From assembly GCF_023343835.1 (NCBI RefSeq), contig NC_064435.1, forward strand, positions 85,195,788 to 85,259,787: a stretch of DNA of 64,000 nt, written 5' to 3'. Within the stretch, counting starts at the first letter, position 1, and the number at the start of each line of letters is the position of its first letter. Under the pieces are notes generated by a model. The model saw only the letters and a program-made list of their open reading frames with translations. It had not been told where the DNA came from and did no database searches. Origin of the DNA: Lagopus muta. Taxonomy: Eukaryota; Chordata; Aves; Galliformes; Phasianidae. The translations under genes and the position numbers were made by a program. Shown in pieces: positions 21,401-35,659 of the stretch.

Positions 21401-24400
21401 GAGGCTGCATTTCAAAGGTTGTTGCTTAGTTGAATCCAAGTAGACTTTAATAGCCATGCACTGTATAATGTTTCTTTCCCCACCGTTTCTTCTACTTCCA
21501 TCTTACGTAGTTGGAAGTGGATAAATCTGTCAGGGCTTTCACCTTAAGGGTAACCCCCAACTACAGGATGGGTGAAGACCAGCTCTGCCTGAAATCCTGA
21601 ATTTCAGTGCCATGGCATGCTACGCTTCCAGCACGTATACACAGCGAGTTTGACTCCTGCTGAGAAACTTTCACCCTGCTGCTTCCACAGAGCATCTGCT
21701 ATGGAGGCCAGGGTAGTCTGAGTTTCACAGGGATGACAAAAGGCCCTTGAGACAAACATAGGCCTCCTGCCTGATTTTGACCTAGAGCAATGGGGCACAA
21801 GAGTTTTTCAAAGAGTAGCAGCACAAAAAAAGTGGTGGTGAGTGGGAGAGTTTCAGCCCAAACAAATCAGCTGTTTTCAGTACACGGAAAATAAGTTTAT
21901 ACTTTTGGGCTGAAGCGTTCCTCCAAGAGGGCATTGCCTCACTGAAGGTTTACCCCAGCTCTACAAGATGTCTAGGCTGTCTGGGAGGTGCCTAGAGGCT
22001 GAGCTTCCCTTCCCAGAAGGGCTAAACACCTCACAGAGCTGGGCTTTCACGTGGAGCCCGAGCTGTGGTATGAGCCTTAATATTTGGAAAAGCTAGGAAT
22101 GGGAAGAAGACTGGAAGGAGATGAGCTGACTGAGTGGCTGTAGCCATAAGGACTGATTGCTGGTTGTATATAGCTAAACCAGCTCCATGGCTGACTTTCC
22201 TGTGTGTGTTGTATTTCAGTATTGTGTGTGATCCAAGTAGCATACGTAATCTCTCCATGGTGACTGCACGGCATTTGTTTCTATTTAAGGAGAGAAAGAG
22301 GTTTGGGTTTTCTGCCAGAATTCCCACTCAGGTAATTACGCTTCTGCCTGCAGAATTTCCCTCTAGCTTCAATTGTAGTAGTCGTTCTTCACTCCCACTC
22401 CTAAAAAGCACCAGCACAGACCTGCTGATGCATTTCAGGAGTGTGGCACTGGTTGCTGTGCTGACACAATGCATGACCCTGCCATGCATTGCTTCTACTT
22501 GATTTGTTCCTAGTCAAGATTGCTGCACATAGACACTCTGCTCTGCAGTTCTCCTCTTTCTATGCCTGACTTCAGCATAACAAGTTGGTCTTGCTGGTGA
22601 TACTGCTAGATGATAGTGAGACAGCCAGCTGGAAGCCAATGAAAAGATGATTAAGAGCCAAGAAAAAAACATATGGAGAGAGCGGGATTTCTTTTCACAG
22701 AGTTTTAAGTAAAAGTGTTTGTCTTTGGATCCCACTAGCAGTTTTTTTCCCTTCTTTCCATCAATTTTATGGGTGGCAAGTAGTTACAGTTGATTAACAA
22801 ATTCTACCAGATCTCTTTAGCTAGAACAAATGTTGTATACAGGAGAGAACTCTGTCAGTATTAAAAATCAGCTGGCCAGCCTTTTGATGGAAATAAATAT
22901 TTAATGGCCAATAGGCTGATGTTGACTACAATGCTACGCGTGTTACCAACATTCTATAAATAACAGTTTTGCAAAATATGATCTATTGCATGAAAGATCT
23001 TTTGTCTCAAATTCAGATGATGTGGTGATTTTTCTGAACTTAGGGCAGCAGAGCAAATAGAGTGCAGCACAGTCTGGAAAGCAGTTCTGCAGATTCTTCA
23101 CTCTCTTTGAAGTCAAAGAAAATACAGGCCTTGTTCGCTCAGTCCTAGGCAGAGATTTAACGTGGATGATGTCCAACATTAATAAAACATTAATAAGCTA
23201 ATACTCAGCAAATATAGCATAGTAAACAAAACCAAGGCAATTGAAACAAATTATCGATTCATGGAATTTAGTCTTTCTCTTGACAGAATGTTCGCATGCA
23301 GATTGTGCTGCTATTGAATACATTTCTTATTCAGATTTACTAAATGAATGTTATGGTGAGAGTGTGGGTTTAAAAAAAAAAATCTGTATAGTTCACATCC
23401 TCAGGAATCAAGCTGTTTCACATATGTTATTGTTTCAGCTTCCCTAACTGACTCAATTCTGTTCAACTAAATAGCACCAAATCCCCACTTGAATCTCTAT
23501 GAGGAGTAGGGGAGCTCACATTCTCTTCTTGGGGCTGCAATTTTCTCACAAACATGTGGCAGTTCATGAAAAGGCTCCTAAGTAGGAAGTGAGAGTTTGG
23601 GAGCAAACTTAGTGTCCTTCTTTTCAGCAAGAACAACTTAATTCTGCCAGTTGCTGTTCCTAGAAGATTCATTCAGGTACTGCGCTCCTTATTGGGAGTG
23701 CTAATTTTACTCTTACGGCTGTGTTCAAAAGTGGCTTTTGCGTAGTGCTGTTCTGAATAAGAATTCAGGCTGGCCTTCAGTGGCTTTAATTGTAATGTGT
23801 TGAAATGAAGTGTGTGTGGGGATGGGGGGCACTGGTATCTGACTGTAAGGCTGCCCTGGCTGTTTGAAGGACAGAACTCCATGGTTTTCACAACCTCTGT
23901 GTTCTGTGCAGAATGCAGTTGGCCTGGACCAGGAAGACATAAGAGCTCTTTCCTTCTCTGTCCAGCTGGAAAAGCTTCATAACGTTGAAAGATGACGCTT
24001 ATCTGAAATGTGTTGTTTGCCTGCATCTCTTTTTTGTTCTTCCCCCCCCTCCCCAAATAACATCAAACTCTTCATGCTCCTCTTTTAAACTTGGAGTGCT
24101 ACTCATGTCCCCGTCTCAGATGCTTCTGCTGTCAGCCAAATGCAGCAGCCTTTTCCATCCTTACTGAAACTGCTGACATAAGTGTATTTGTTGGTCTCAA
24201 CAGGATCTGTGTTGTCAATCTAATGGGAATTGGTGGATTTTCTGGTCTTCTGAAGAAGTATTGTTTGTACCCTTGAAGATTTCTCACAGATGGCATGAAA
24301 GAGTCCTGTGCCCTTCATTAACAGTTGTATTTGATCTTCTGCATGGAGTGTTTTTGTAGTAAATGTCAGTGGCAGAAGGCAGCCTTTCTATCAGATGGGT

Positions 24401-26605
24401 TGGGAATAGACCAGAGGTCTCGCTTTGATTTGCTGGGCTGAGATTGCCTGCTCTGTAGGCTTAATATTTGATGCCAGATTTTTTTTACTCTTTCTGTCTG
24501 ATTTGGTGGTGATAGGCTGAAACACATAAAGCCTATGATGCTAATGATGAAGCTTTAGAAGATCCAGTAGAAATTGCCAGGGGCTCTTCTTCCAGGTTTC
24601 TGGGTTAAGTCCAAATGTGCTTTGCCAAGGGAATACAGGAGCCTGGAATTGCACACCATTGTACTGGAATCAATGAAAGCCCTCTCAGAATGGGGGAACT
24701 TCTGCATGGTAAGAAGAGTGAGCATAAATTGACATCTCCTGGCAATGTCTCTCCGTCCCTTGGAACAAGCTGTGTGAGGTGATGTGCTACTGGGGAAGAG
24801 TGGATGTACACAGTCCCACCTTGAGCTTCTGGGTAAGACTGCAGTTTGGGGAAATTTACCCCATAGGGGGTGAAGGAGGCCTGAGATTCCAGATCCCATG
24901 CACTTGTAATTGTTGGAGCAGGTAGGGAATGTTCTGGTCATCAGCCTCACCATGAGAAGTGAAGCTAGAGCACCTTTCTGTGGGACAGGATGGCTCTGTT
25001 CATGGAAGATGGCTGTCCAGAGACAGCTCCAGCTGGCTCCAGAGTAACCTCGGGCATGGGCAGCCTTCCAGCCCAAGTAGCCAGCAGTAGCCTCACTTGT
25101 TCCTGCCTGATTCTGGGCTTTGTGGAAGGGCTTGGGAGAATGCTGTTGTCTGGAATCTAGGTGCCTAGCAGAAGTGCACAGAAACTCTGCCTGACTTCCC
25201 TGCAGCTTTCCCTTGTTAGAGGTAAGAGAGTTCTGTGATGTTAATTAGACTTCAGATTTGATCTTTTCTCATGAGTATTTGAATCTGGCATTCTCCTTTC
25301 AGCTCATCTGCATTTAGGGCTGCTACACGTTGGACTTGGGATGTTTCTGAAATGAGAAATGGAGCATATAATATAGATGTTTTCCAGGGACCGCCTAGTC
25401 AGAATCTATTTCAGCTCTTTGCCTTATGGATTAAACTCAGAGCAGTCACATACTGCTTAGATTTTATTTCTTTTTAACCAGTTTGCTGAGGTGAAATCTG
25501 TGCTGTTAATTAGAGCTCCGCTGTTGTTTGCAGAATGCAGACCGTGCTGAGCAAAGCTTTTCAGGCTCAGTTTTCCTGAACTGGAACAGGCAAAGCACAA
25601 AGCGTTGGCCTCACGTTCCCTTGGCAGGCAGCAGTGAGGTGGGGAACTGCTTGTTCCTAGTGGCATTTCTCTTCTGCTGGGAGACAGGCCATGCAATGAG
25701 GGGAAGCCATCTCCTTGGACCGCCAAATGCAGTTCATCATTACTGTGAGCATCTCATCATAAACATACTTTTTGCACAGTGACCAACTGCCACTTTAGCA
25801 GCTGTTTAATACAAAATTGTCAGAGCTTCGAAAGTAACTGTGCCACAGCCTTACTTCTCTGCTTGTTGGCAGCTTCCTTCAGACTCCCAGCCACCTTTAT
25901 ACATAACAGGTTCATAAGCTTGTATTCGTACTTTAACCTTTTGCAATCTCTTCTTCCACCTCTTGCTTCATCAGGCCCTTTGTCAGGCGATATGCCTCTG
26001 CTTCTCTTCCTCTTCCTTTCTTCTGAGTGAGGACATTCACTCTTTGTTATTGCCCTGGGTTGGTTCTGTTTCATCTGTTGTCTTGGTTTCTTGTGGGACG
26101 TGGGCTGTAGCTTTCATTGTTTGCAAACACCTGCACAAACAGTGTTGGCCTGCTAAAAGTTTTTGACATTCTTGTAGCAAGTAATATATAGGAACAGATT
26201 TCTCATATCTGTATGCAAAGAATTAGCTAAATACTTATCCTTATTTAACCTTGATTTGTGTTCTATTCCTGAAGTGCTCTGCTATACATTTATGCAGAGT
26301 CATAACGCAAAAGCAGTTCACAAATAGATTGATTCAACTGCTCTGTCTAAACGAGGAATGGTCTACGAGAGGGGGGTTAAGGTCAGAAACCTGCTGTTTG
26401 TTCAATATAAATGGGGTGTGCTTTAAAAAAAAAAAAGACAAAATAATAAAAAAAAAGAACCAATACCCAAACAGATTCCAAAGCCTTTCCTGAAATGTTT
26501 TTCACTGTTACATGCTTTCAAGAAGATCAGCAGAAACATGTTTTAGCAGTTATGCAGATTGAATTTAGAAACAAAACAAAACAAAAAAACAACAAAAAGG
26601 AAGAA

Positions 26606-26651
26606 AAGGCAAGAGTTAAAATAGTGTGAAGGCAGGAGTTAAAATAGTGTG
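26606..26651. repeat. 23-bp tandem duplication
   Basis: AAGGC-A-AGAGTTAAAATAGTGTG is followed directly by a copy that differs at one base. Confidence 0.9.
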
Positions 26652-28497
26652 CTTCTAGTAAACACTCTTCCACCTATCTGTGTGGCTGGGGTAACTTTTA
26701 GGTCGGAGAAATACTACAGGTCTGTTCATTTTACACGTGAGCAGTGATATACCAGAGTGCTGTGCACTGTGTAAATGCTGTGTGCAAAAATGCCTTGCTC
26801 TCACGAAGCCTCCATCTCTGGAGTGGAGGCAGCACCTATTTTTAGTGGTGTGCTGCAACATTACACAGGAGAATATAGGATGATGCCCTTTCCCAGCTCA
26901 CTTTGTAGATGACTTGTAATTTACTAAGGAAGTGTCAGATGACAAAACCAGCAAAGCTGTGCTGCAGAGCAGTTGTTTCTTAATGGGGTGCTGTTCGAAC
27001 CCCATTTGATGGAGATTTAACCAATTCTTGGACTGGCTGCCATCCTCTGTGTATGCATGAGACTTATTCTGCATTCCCAAGAAATAAATAACACCAATCT
27101 CACGTCTTTCTGACATGAGCAGTCGGCTGAGGTGAAATCCTAACATGAAATGTCACAGTAAAAGCTCATGGTACTGCTGTGGGTGTGTGGTCAGCCTTGC
27201 CAGGTTACTGGAGTTTGAGTCAACATTTCACTTGGGCAATGATAATAGGACCATCACAGTTACTCTTCTATGACAACTGTATTGCTGATTTCCCTCAGCA
27301 GATGCTTTTGGGTTTTGCAAGTATAACTGGTGAAGAGCCATGTGAGTGTGACAGAACAGTCTGTTACTGCAGTAAATGGAAAAAGCAGAATGCAAACACG
27401 CTGTCAAAATCTCTCCTCTTGTATTCTAATTGCTCACTTTTAAAACCGTTATGGTTGACGTTTGGTGGAGTTATTTTATGCTGTCTCTTTCCTGGTGTGC
27501 GTGCATGAGTGGTTTTTCTTTCTTTTTTTTTTTTTTCAGTCCAACCAATACTAGACTTATTTTAACATAAAGGTTATTTTGTGCCCAAGAGCCTGCTGTC
27601 ATTGTGGGTGGTAATGCATGCAGTTCAGTGAGGTGGTTACTAAAGGACATTATTTCAGCAGTTGTCAGAGAGTAGATGTGCAAAATGTAGGGCTGTCTAA
27701 ACCAGCAAGTGCGTGCAAGATGTGCATTTTCCTGATTAGCAGAATTGCTAAAGTTATAAAAACACAGCATAATTGCAGGTCATTCTGTTTTGATGATTTT
27801 CTTCAAGAAAACTGAAATATTAAAAGTGATGGATTTCAATGCAGTTTAAAGACCTGTGAGGTTCCTATTCTACCTTTATGACTCTAGAAAGCCTTGCAAG
27901 AACGTTGTGAGTTTGTCCTGCTCATTTATAACAACATGAGGTGACACTGGGAGGAGAAATGATGTTTCATTTTGCATGTTCAAGCAGAGGCCCTCAGCTG
28001 TAATCACAACATGAATATGAAAAATATATTGATAAAATTGGTCACATTACAAGCTCTGGCACCTGAGCTACTGTAAAAGAAGATGACAAATGGTTATGAA
28101 ATCTGTTTGGGACCGTGACTTGGTTTGTCTACCTGTCACTGTAGGTCTTTAGTGCTGTACGTGGTTTAACATATGACCAACGTAATAAGACTGGTGATGT
28201 TTCTCTGCAGAGTAAATTAAGCAAATGTTCAGCCTTTAAATAGCTGTGATAATTTCTGCTGTTGTTTACAAGCGACTCCCATTGAGGCCATTAAAGAAAA
28301 ACATATGGCTTGTTAATATAATGTCAGCTCCTCAAAGCATTTCACGCTGTGCCTGTTCCAGAACGGATGGGTATGTGACATGCACTCTGGAGCACTGAGA
28401 AAGGAAAATGTCTTTAGATGTCAAAAACAGTTCCCAGGTGAGAGCCTCACAGCTGAAAGGAGCGAGAAGTGACCCTTGGCCTTTGATCATCCATTAC

Positions 28498-28680
28498 CTC
28501 CCGTGCTCTTCTCAGGTATATCAACTTATATTTAACTTCCTCTGAAAGGAATTTCTTAGCTTTCAATGTCACTTTTTGTCTACTACAAACCTTTGCAGCA
28601 TAATTCACTGTTAGTTGTAGGATGTCTCCACACCACGTGGTGAGAGCGAGCGCTCTGTCCTTCTCTTTAAAATTAGAGTA
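28498..28680 (-). other. Candidate coding exon of unknown gene
   Basis: A 61-codon stretch, open in phase 0, lies between acceptor CTTATTGCAG and donor GGGAG|GTAATG. The translation looks protein-like (starts YSNFKEKDRALALTTWCGD; contains QKVTLKAKKFLSEEVKYKL) and is rich in Lys and Leu. I do not recognise the family. No partner exon could be joined with confidence. It may be chance, a decayed exon, or part of an unannotated minus-strand gene upstream of STMND1. Confidence 0.25.
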
Positions 28681-31600
28681 CTGCAATAAGTTCTATGGTG
28701 TGGCCTTTGTAGTTTTCTCTAAGAGCTTGGACAGGTACAATCTGGCAGGTTTTGCTGTGATCTTCTAGAGGAAAAAAACAAACAACAGAACAACAGTGGG
28801 GATTTATGCAGTATTTCTATTGGCATAGGTGTTCTGGATTCAAAGCTGTTGATTCATGTGAAGTAAGACCTCTGTTTTAGAGCTGGTTCAAACACGCAAA
28901 CCCAGACTTGGCTGCCAGAGGTACACGTATCATGGTGTGGCCAATGCAAGCTGGATCAGAGCAGCTTCAAGGTGCAGCCCAACCACAGAACAGCAATTAA
29001 ATCAGCAGGTGCCAGCCACAGGGCTGAGTGGCACAGGAAAGTGGTGTGGGCTGGACAGAAGGAGAGTGGTCTGGCTCAGAGCCCCCACCATGGGGCGTTT
29101 GGCAGCTTGTCTGTTGGGTGAGTCTGCTTAGCCTTCTGGCCTGAGTGCTCTGTAAAGTCAGCTCTGAGTCAGGGTACAAGTGTTTCCTTAATGGAGAGCT
29201 TTTTGGGTTAGGAAATCAAACCAATTCGACCTTGTGAATTTATATCCCGGCTTGCAAGCAGTCACATAACACATAGTACATAGAATGGCACAAAGGTACC
29301 AGCCTGGCAGTGACTGTGCAGTGCTCTGCACAAAGCACAAGCCATGTTTCCCAGAAGCACCAGCTCTTCCATAAGCCAACCCAGCTTTCTTGCAAAGCGC
29401 CTGCAGTGTACCTTTTGGGGGGCTGCTTCTTCAAACCTGAAAGACTTGGCTTTGATAGAGCTTTTTAATAGTAGTCTGGCAAGCGTCTGCTGCTTCTCTT
29501 CCTTTGCCCAATGAGAATTTATTTATGCACATTCCCAGCACCTCTTCAGAAAACAAGGTTTATCCACTGGTTTTTCAAAGCACAAGCTTCTGCCTTAAGT
29601 CCTCTTCCCTGTCTCAGTGTTCTCCTTGTGTTCTGCAAGGACTGTATCTAGAGCTAGGAAAACGATTTGGCTTGTCCTACCTTCAATACATTCATCCTTG
29701 AAATAGCCCTGTGGGTAGGGAACTCTTATATCTCTAGCACAGTTGTGCAACTCATCACATAGGAACTCTGTGACAGAGCTGAGACTCAAACCTGTATTTC
29801 TCCAGGGCAGAGCTGGGCTCCATGCATAGAAGTGGCTGCTTGTCAGTCCTTGCTTGCTGTTCTTGCTGAAGTTGCCAGTGGCCATTCTGAGAGAAAAAAA
29901 TGCTTGCTTTTTTGAAAGCCCTGCTCCCAGTCATGCTCTGAACATGCAGTTCAAAGTACATTTTCTTGCTTAGCGTATCTCCCTCCTGACTTTTCAGAGA
30001 CCGTGTTAATAGTATCATTTCTCATCAAACGTTCATCCATACATCATTTTTGCCAGCTGAAGCATGAGTAGGCTGCACAGTTCTATTCACCAAACAAGTG
30101 TTCCTTTCAGTTGCTGCCTGGACTCTGCGGTCGTGTTGTTAGCAGCTGGCTGTTTGGGTTGTGTTTTTGTTAAGTGGAGATCCTATTTATAGGTGGCAGA
30201 ACACATGCATGTCCTTGTCTGTGCTACTGCAGATCCTGGTTAATCTCTTCTGTTACAAAAGCCTAGCCAACCAGTTAGCATGCTCTATATTAAAATTAGC
30301 GTGGGAGAGCCTTAGAGGGCTTTTTCTTCCTCCCCCTCTTTCCATTGCTATCTCGAAGCTTTGGAGCAGACTGATAGCACAGAGACAGGCTGCTTGTCTG
30401 AAAGCTAGGGGCAAATATTTCCCTTGCAGCTGGTCTCTTCCAGGTTATGGATCTGTGGCAGTGATGTCCAACACAAAATTTCATTAGTTATGACACGTTT
30501 CTGTGGCAAAGGAGCTGATTTTAAATGAGGTGTTTAATAAGTGTGCGTAGCTCCCCAGGCTTTACCCAGAGGAGGGCAGAGTTAGGTTCTGTTTGCTTCT
30601 TGAAAATCAGACAGCAGGCAAGGTATCTGTGGTGACAGGAGGCTGGCAGCTGTCTCATTGCTGCTCAAGGGCTGAGGGAGTAGAAGGTGTTGGTTAACAC
30701 CCAGCAGAGGAAAACTGATCTGTATCTGCACACTTGGCACTGTTGGTGAGATGGGGAGTACGACCTGGTGCCTTCAGGCACTCGAGCGGTCTGTGGCACT
30801 GTGCTATTTAGAGGGGCTGCTTGCTTGTGTCACTTCTGTTGCTGGTTGTGCTTAAAATTATTATTCCAGCACAGCACCAGATAAAGTAATTAATCATAAA
30901 ATTGAAAGCAAAGTTAAAGAGAAAAATAAATCACTACAGCATAATTCTATATATTAAACAGGTTGTTGGGGTTTTTTGTTTGTGGTTTTTTTGTTTGTTT
31001 GTTTGTTTCCCCGTAGTTGCTCTAGCAGCTCTGCCATTTTAGGAAGTAGGAGATTTTGTGGGAGAGAGCATGAAACCAGGCCCTCCTTTCTGTACTTGTC
31101 TCTTCTAGGGTTCATAGAGTTCTGGGCTATTTTTCTGTCCTTATGTTCAGGAAGGAATTCCCTCAATTTCACACATCTTTTTCTTTGCTGCTCTCTTCCT
31201 GACTCATGCTGTTATTTGTTTCACATGTAGGAAGGAAGTACAGTCTCCCAGTGCACCAGGCCCTGGGAGCTGCTTTGCTTTTATAGTTGTACCATAATTC
31301 TTGTTCAGCACTTTCTACGCCGCTGGTCACAGTATTTTCAAGGACTGTTGCAATATTTTAGGAATCCCAGACGAAAGGATGCCTTTGGTGACCATAAATC
31401 TTACTGAATGCCAAGTCCCTGGCCTTTTTAAAATCTGTTTCTAGACTTGTCCTCTGCATAGCCTGAAACTGGGACAAGTGTGGCTTCTCTACCACTTGTG
31501 CACAAGCATGATCTGCACAGAGAACCAAATGTGAGTGAGTGTGTGGGAGGGATGGAATGTGTCTGGGTCTTTCACTATCATGGCTAGCATATAAGCGTGG

Positions 31601-33789
31601 GCCAAACAGCTGAGCATCACTCCAGACTGTGCTAGAAGTGCAGCCATGGGGTCATAGCTGAAGAAGTTGTAACATGGGCTGCACACTTGGCGTTTAGAGG
31701 GCTTTTAATATGTCCTACACCAATCTTGCAGGTTAGCCAGTTAGTATTTACTAAACAGGGAGTGCTGTGCAGTTGCATCAGCCTATACTGGCAAATCTTT
31801 AGAGACCACGTTCTGAATGGACAAACTGTAGAGGCTGAAGGAGTTCCTTGGTATAGCCTTGAAGTCTCTGCCCTCAATGGAGGCAAACTCCAAGTCTTTC
31901 TTTTGCACAAGTGATAATTTGATTTGTGACTCTAAAATAGCGGGTTATGTCTCTGGGTATTCATCTCTAAGTACATGAGAGAAATTCCTGTTTGGGAAGA
32001 GATCTGCTTTTGTTTGTGAACTGGGTACGAATTAGCTGGATAATTTGTAAATGTGCAAATGTACTTTGCTTGCCTGACTCAAAATGATTTCATCCACAAA
32101 TACTTAGGATGACAAGAGGGGAAAAAAAAAAAAAGCTGGCAGTGTTTCAATGTGTGCTTTAGAAAATGACTCATTCCTGCAAGGATTGTCGGGGGTATTT
32201 CTCAGGGTACTTTTCTGATCTCCCTGGTGAGCCATGTGTACAGGGCACATGTAGGTGTGAAGTGTTCTCTCCAGTATGTTGTCCAGGAACTGCCTTCCCT
32301 TTGGGAAGAATGACTGTAATGACTGTGTTTTCCCACCAGAAGATTCTCCCTCTGTCTACAACTGCAACGTGCTCAGTCCTTGAACTTGAAATGAGCTTTT
32401 TAAGGAACTTTCTAAGGAAGAAGCATTTCCAAACTGTTACCCAAATCTTACATAAATCAGTGCCTGGATGAAAGGCTAGAGTCCTCAGCCAAAAGATATT
32501 GCTGAGTAATGTGCCTTAATAGAGAGAAGGAGAAAGATTTCTGTCTGGCTGTCCTGCTGGTGAGAACAGTGCTGCAGACTGCTCAGACAGAAAGCACATG
32601 GGCATTTTGGGAATACCTGGTGAGCTAACAATGCTCTGGTGAGAGGACAAAGGAAAGAAGTGTGCTGCAAAGAATGGCGTCCAGAAAAATCCAATTATTT
32701 TCCAATCTCAGAGCCTGGCTGTTACAAACAGGACGTGAAGACAGGAAACAAACTGTTAGAGCTGTGGAATCACTTTTTTCTGTGTTTAAAGTGTTGTTAT
32801 TTCTGACACGTGCATCACACAAGTGTCTAGGAACAGTGTGATGGTTCACATTGTTTTACATTCATGGGTATGTCTCTATTTTAATGCCATGTGTCTGGGA
32901 AAAAAAAAGAAAGACAGATGCTGCTCTGTATTGTGCAGAATATAGAACAACCTGGTTTATCTGTCCTTTTCTTCTCAACCTGTCCATTTTGTATAGTTCA
33001 CTGCTATTGAGAGTTTGGAAATAGGTTCAATATGTGCCTGTGCTAGGAGAATTGTGTAAGCTTTAAGCTGTTTTGGCCACTGCTTTATGATGGGTATAAA
33101 TAGGTATGTACTTCTGTGGATACTGTGTAATGTCAGTCTGCATTACCTGAGCATTACGTATGAAGATCACATTCATATACCTGGGATATGAGCAGCACTG
33201 ACCAGAAAGATATTGCTGGCAAAGGATGCAGAACAACAGCAAAGCTCTGGTGATTTTTGCAGGGCTCCATGTCAGCCTGTTACAGATGATGGGGAAGAGC
33301 TGAGCAGATACTTTACATCTCTCTGTAAACTCTCCCTGTTCTGTCAGAAAAGCAACTCATTTAAATAAAAACATAAATATAAGGGATGCAATTAAATCAT
33401 GCCATTCACAAGGAAGGTCCAGAGACTGACTCTGGGCGCCTGTCTGGTTGTGATAGATTCTCAAGGCTTTGAAGCATATACATGTCTGGAAAAGTGATTC
33501 ATGAACTTCTGAAAGTCTGAGATGATTTCTGAAGGATATTGGAAATGTAAGCAAGAGAGGCAAGATGCTTGTTGTAGGGGCTTAAATCTACTATGCAGGA
33601 GTACAGCAGCTGTTAGAAAATTGCTGAGGTTTGTGAAATGTAAAAAGTTGACAGTTATGTGTCTGGGCTTTTTCCTATGTTTAGATCTTGAAGATGAAGT
33701 AATACTGTAGGGTCTTTGGCATTCAGTGCCAAGATAGTTCTGCCTTCTCTGTATCAGAACCAGAACCTGTGGAACCTGGCTTTGGTTAG

Positions 33790-34340
33790 TGTTGGGGTTT
33801 AACCTGGCAGGCAGATAAGTACTGCACAGCCAGTGGGGTGAGGGAGAAAATCAGAAAAAAAACAGCAACCACTCAAGAAAATAGAATTTGTGGATTGGAA
33901 TAAAAGCTATTTACTAAGACAGAAGAAACAGATAGGAAAAAAAATAATTACAAAATGAGTGAGTGAGTGACACACAGTGCAGTTGCTCACCACTGATGCC
34001 CAGTCAGTTCCCAAGCAGGAGCTGCTCCCCACCTCTCTGGCCAACTCCCCCCATTTTTATAGTTCTTTCACATACTGTCTACAGCATGGGATATCCCTTG
34101 GGGCAGTTGGTGTCAGCTATCCTGATTCTGTCCTCTCCTAGTTTCTTGTGCCTCCCAAGTCCCTCGCTGGCAGGGCAGTATGAGAAGCTGAAGTGTCCTT
34201 GGCTCTGTACAGCCACTGCCCAGCAACAACTGAAACATCCATGTGTTATCAACATCGGTTTCCTCCCAAAAGCAAAATATAGCACCATGCTAGACACTAT
34301 AACTAAAAAAAACAACTCTGTTCCATCTGAAACCAGGACA
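33790..34340 (-). mobile_element. Solo LTR of an avian endogenous retrovirus
   Basis: On the minus strand the element runs from TGTCCTGGTTTCAG to AACCCCAACA, with the usual TG...CA ends, about 551 bp. The start is the one common to a widespread family of bird LTRs. A TATA box (TATAAAAA) on the minus strand sits at 34054-34061, which fixes the orientation. No gag, pol or env sequence flanks it, so it is a solo LTR left by recombination. I could not find a convincing target-site duplication, which may have mutated. The family is recognised by recalled similarity; the exact subfamily name is not assigned. Confidence 0.8.
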
Positions 34341-35659
34341 GTCTGTTGGTTGTTAATATATTACCTCCCCCCAAGCCCACTCAGTCCTGGTGGAGTTGCT
34401 CCTGCTAGGAGCTGTTCAAGCTGCTTTCACTTGCTTTCATGTGTTGTACCACTGTCCTTTTTAATTTCACACATCTGAATGTAGGTCTAGTTTTTCTCCA
34501 AAAAAAAAAAAAACTTCTGCAGGTTTTTTAGACTTCCCAGTTCTTCCAGAGATCTCTTAGTTGCTTGAGTGCAACTTACTTTAGAGCCATGAGGAAGTGG
34601 GACCTACTCTGTATTCCCAGTTCTTTGTGGACAAATGGTAGGGAAACAGGTTGTGCTAAGGTTTTCAGAGCCAGTCTCTTCTGGAAGCATAAAAATATTC
34701 AGAATGGAGTATGGAATACAACATCTGAATGTTTTACCTTGTTTTAGTTTACTTACCACTATTGAGTGCTCTTTAGAATTAGAGATTACTGGCAAGTGCC
34801 AAGACGAATGGCTTACCTTCTTGCCCACATTGGTTTATCTGTAAGCAGTGTTTGGTTCCGTGCTGCAGGAGGATCCCTTTACTCTGGTAGGCATGCAGGC
34901 AGCACTTAGCAAAAAGTATGCAGCCCGAATCAGAAGTGGGGGATGACAGGCTACAAATATGCTTAAGCAGACTAAATCAAACTGTGGCTTGTAAGGTGTA
35001 CATATATGCAGATTTTCAGAAATGCACTTTCTTTGGGAAGGGCTTGAAAACAGAAGATGTGTTTGTGGCAAAGTGTTTGAGAAGTGGAGTGTGGAAAATG
35101 AGGGTTGCATGTTTAGTGCTGCAAGCATGGAATGGTCCGAAATCTCCTGCCTTGCAACAGTAAGTAGGCTCCCCAGTTCTCCTGTCTCCCTTGCAGGGAG
35201 AAACAGAGCTGGCTCCTGTAGAGCTGGTCACAGAGGGGTTGCATGGGCAGCTTGTTTGTTCCTCGGGACCCAAGGAAACTAGGCTTGGATGGCTGATGAC
35301 ACTGATGGAGCAGGATGCAGAAACGGCTGGATGGTGGCAGTTCACTCTGCCCATCAAGGTGGGCTTGTGTTATTTTTCGCTCTCTCCACGCTGGGCTAGC
35401 AACAAGCGATTCTTTTCCCAGCTAAGTGACATCCTATTGGGAGGTTGGGTTGAAATTTGGAAATCAATAGGAGCTTTTTTTGCCGTTATTCCATTCTACT
35501 GCCCTTGAATCTCTATCAGGTGGCTGGTATTGCTGAACCATCCCTGGAGTAACGGGAGGGCAAACGTTCTGTGAGGTTTGTGCTTGCTCAAACAGCTGAA
35601 TTAAACGGACAGGTGGCTGCACGCTGACAGAATGGGATGATGGTAGTGTTCGGATCTCC

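Larger units (their letters stand above)
18443..33789. other. Intergenic stretch upstream of STMND1
   Basis: About 15 kb with no recognised gene and very few repeats, apart from the exon candidate at 28.5 kb. A long minus-strand frame at 19162-19551 ends at a fair donor (CATAAG|GTATTT) but has no known domain. Low repeat density is unusual enough to suggest regulatory content. Confidence 0.45.
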
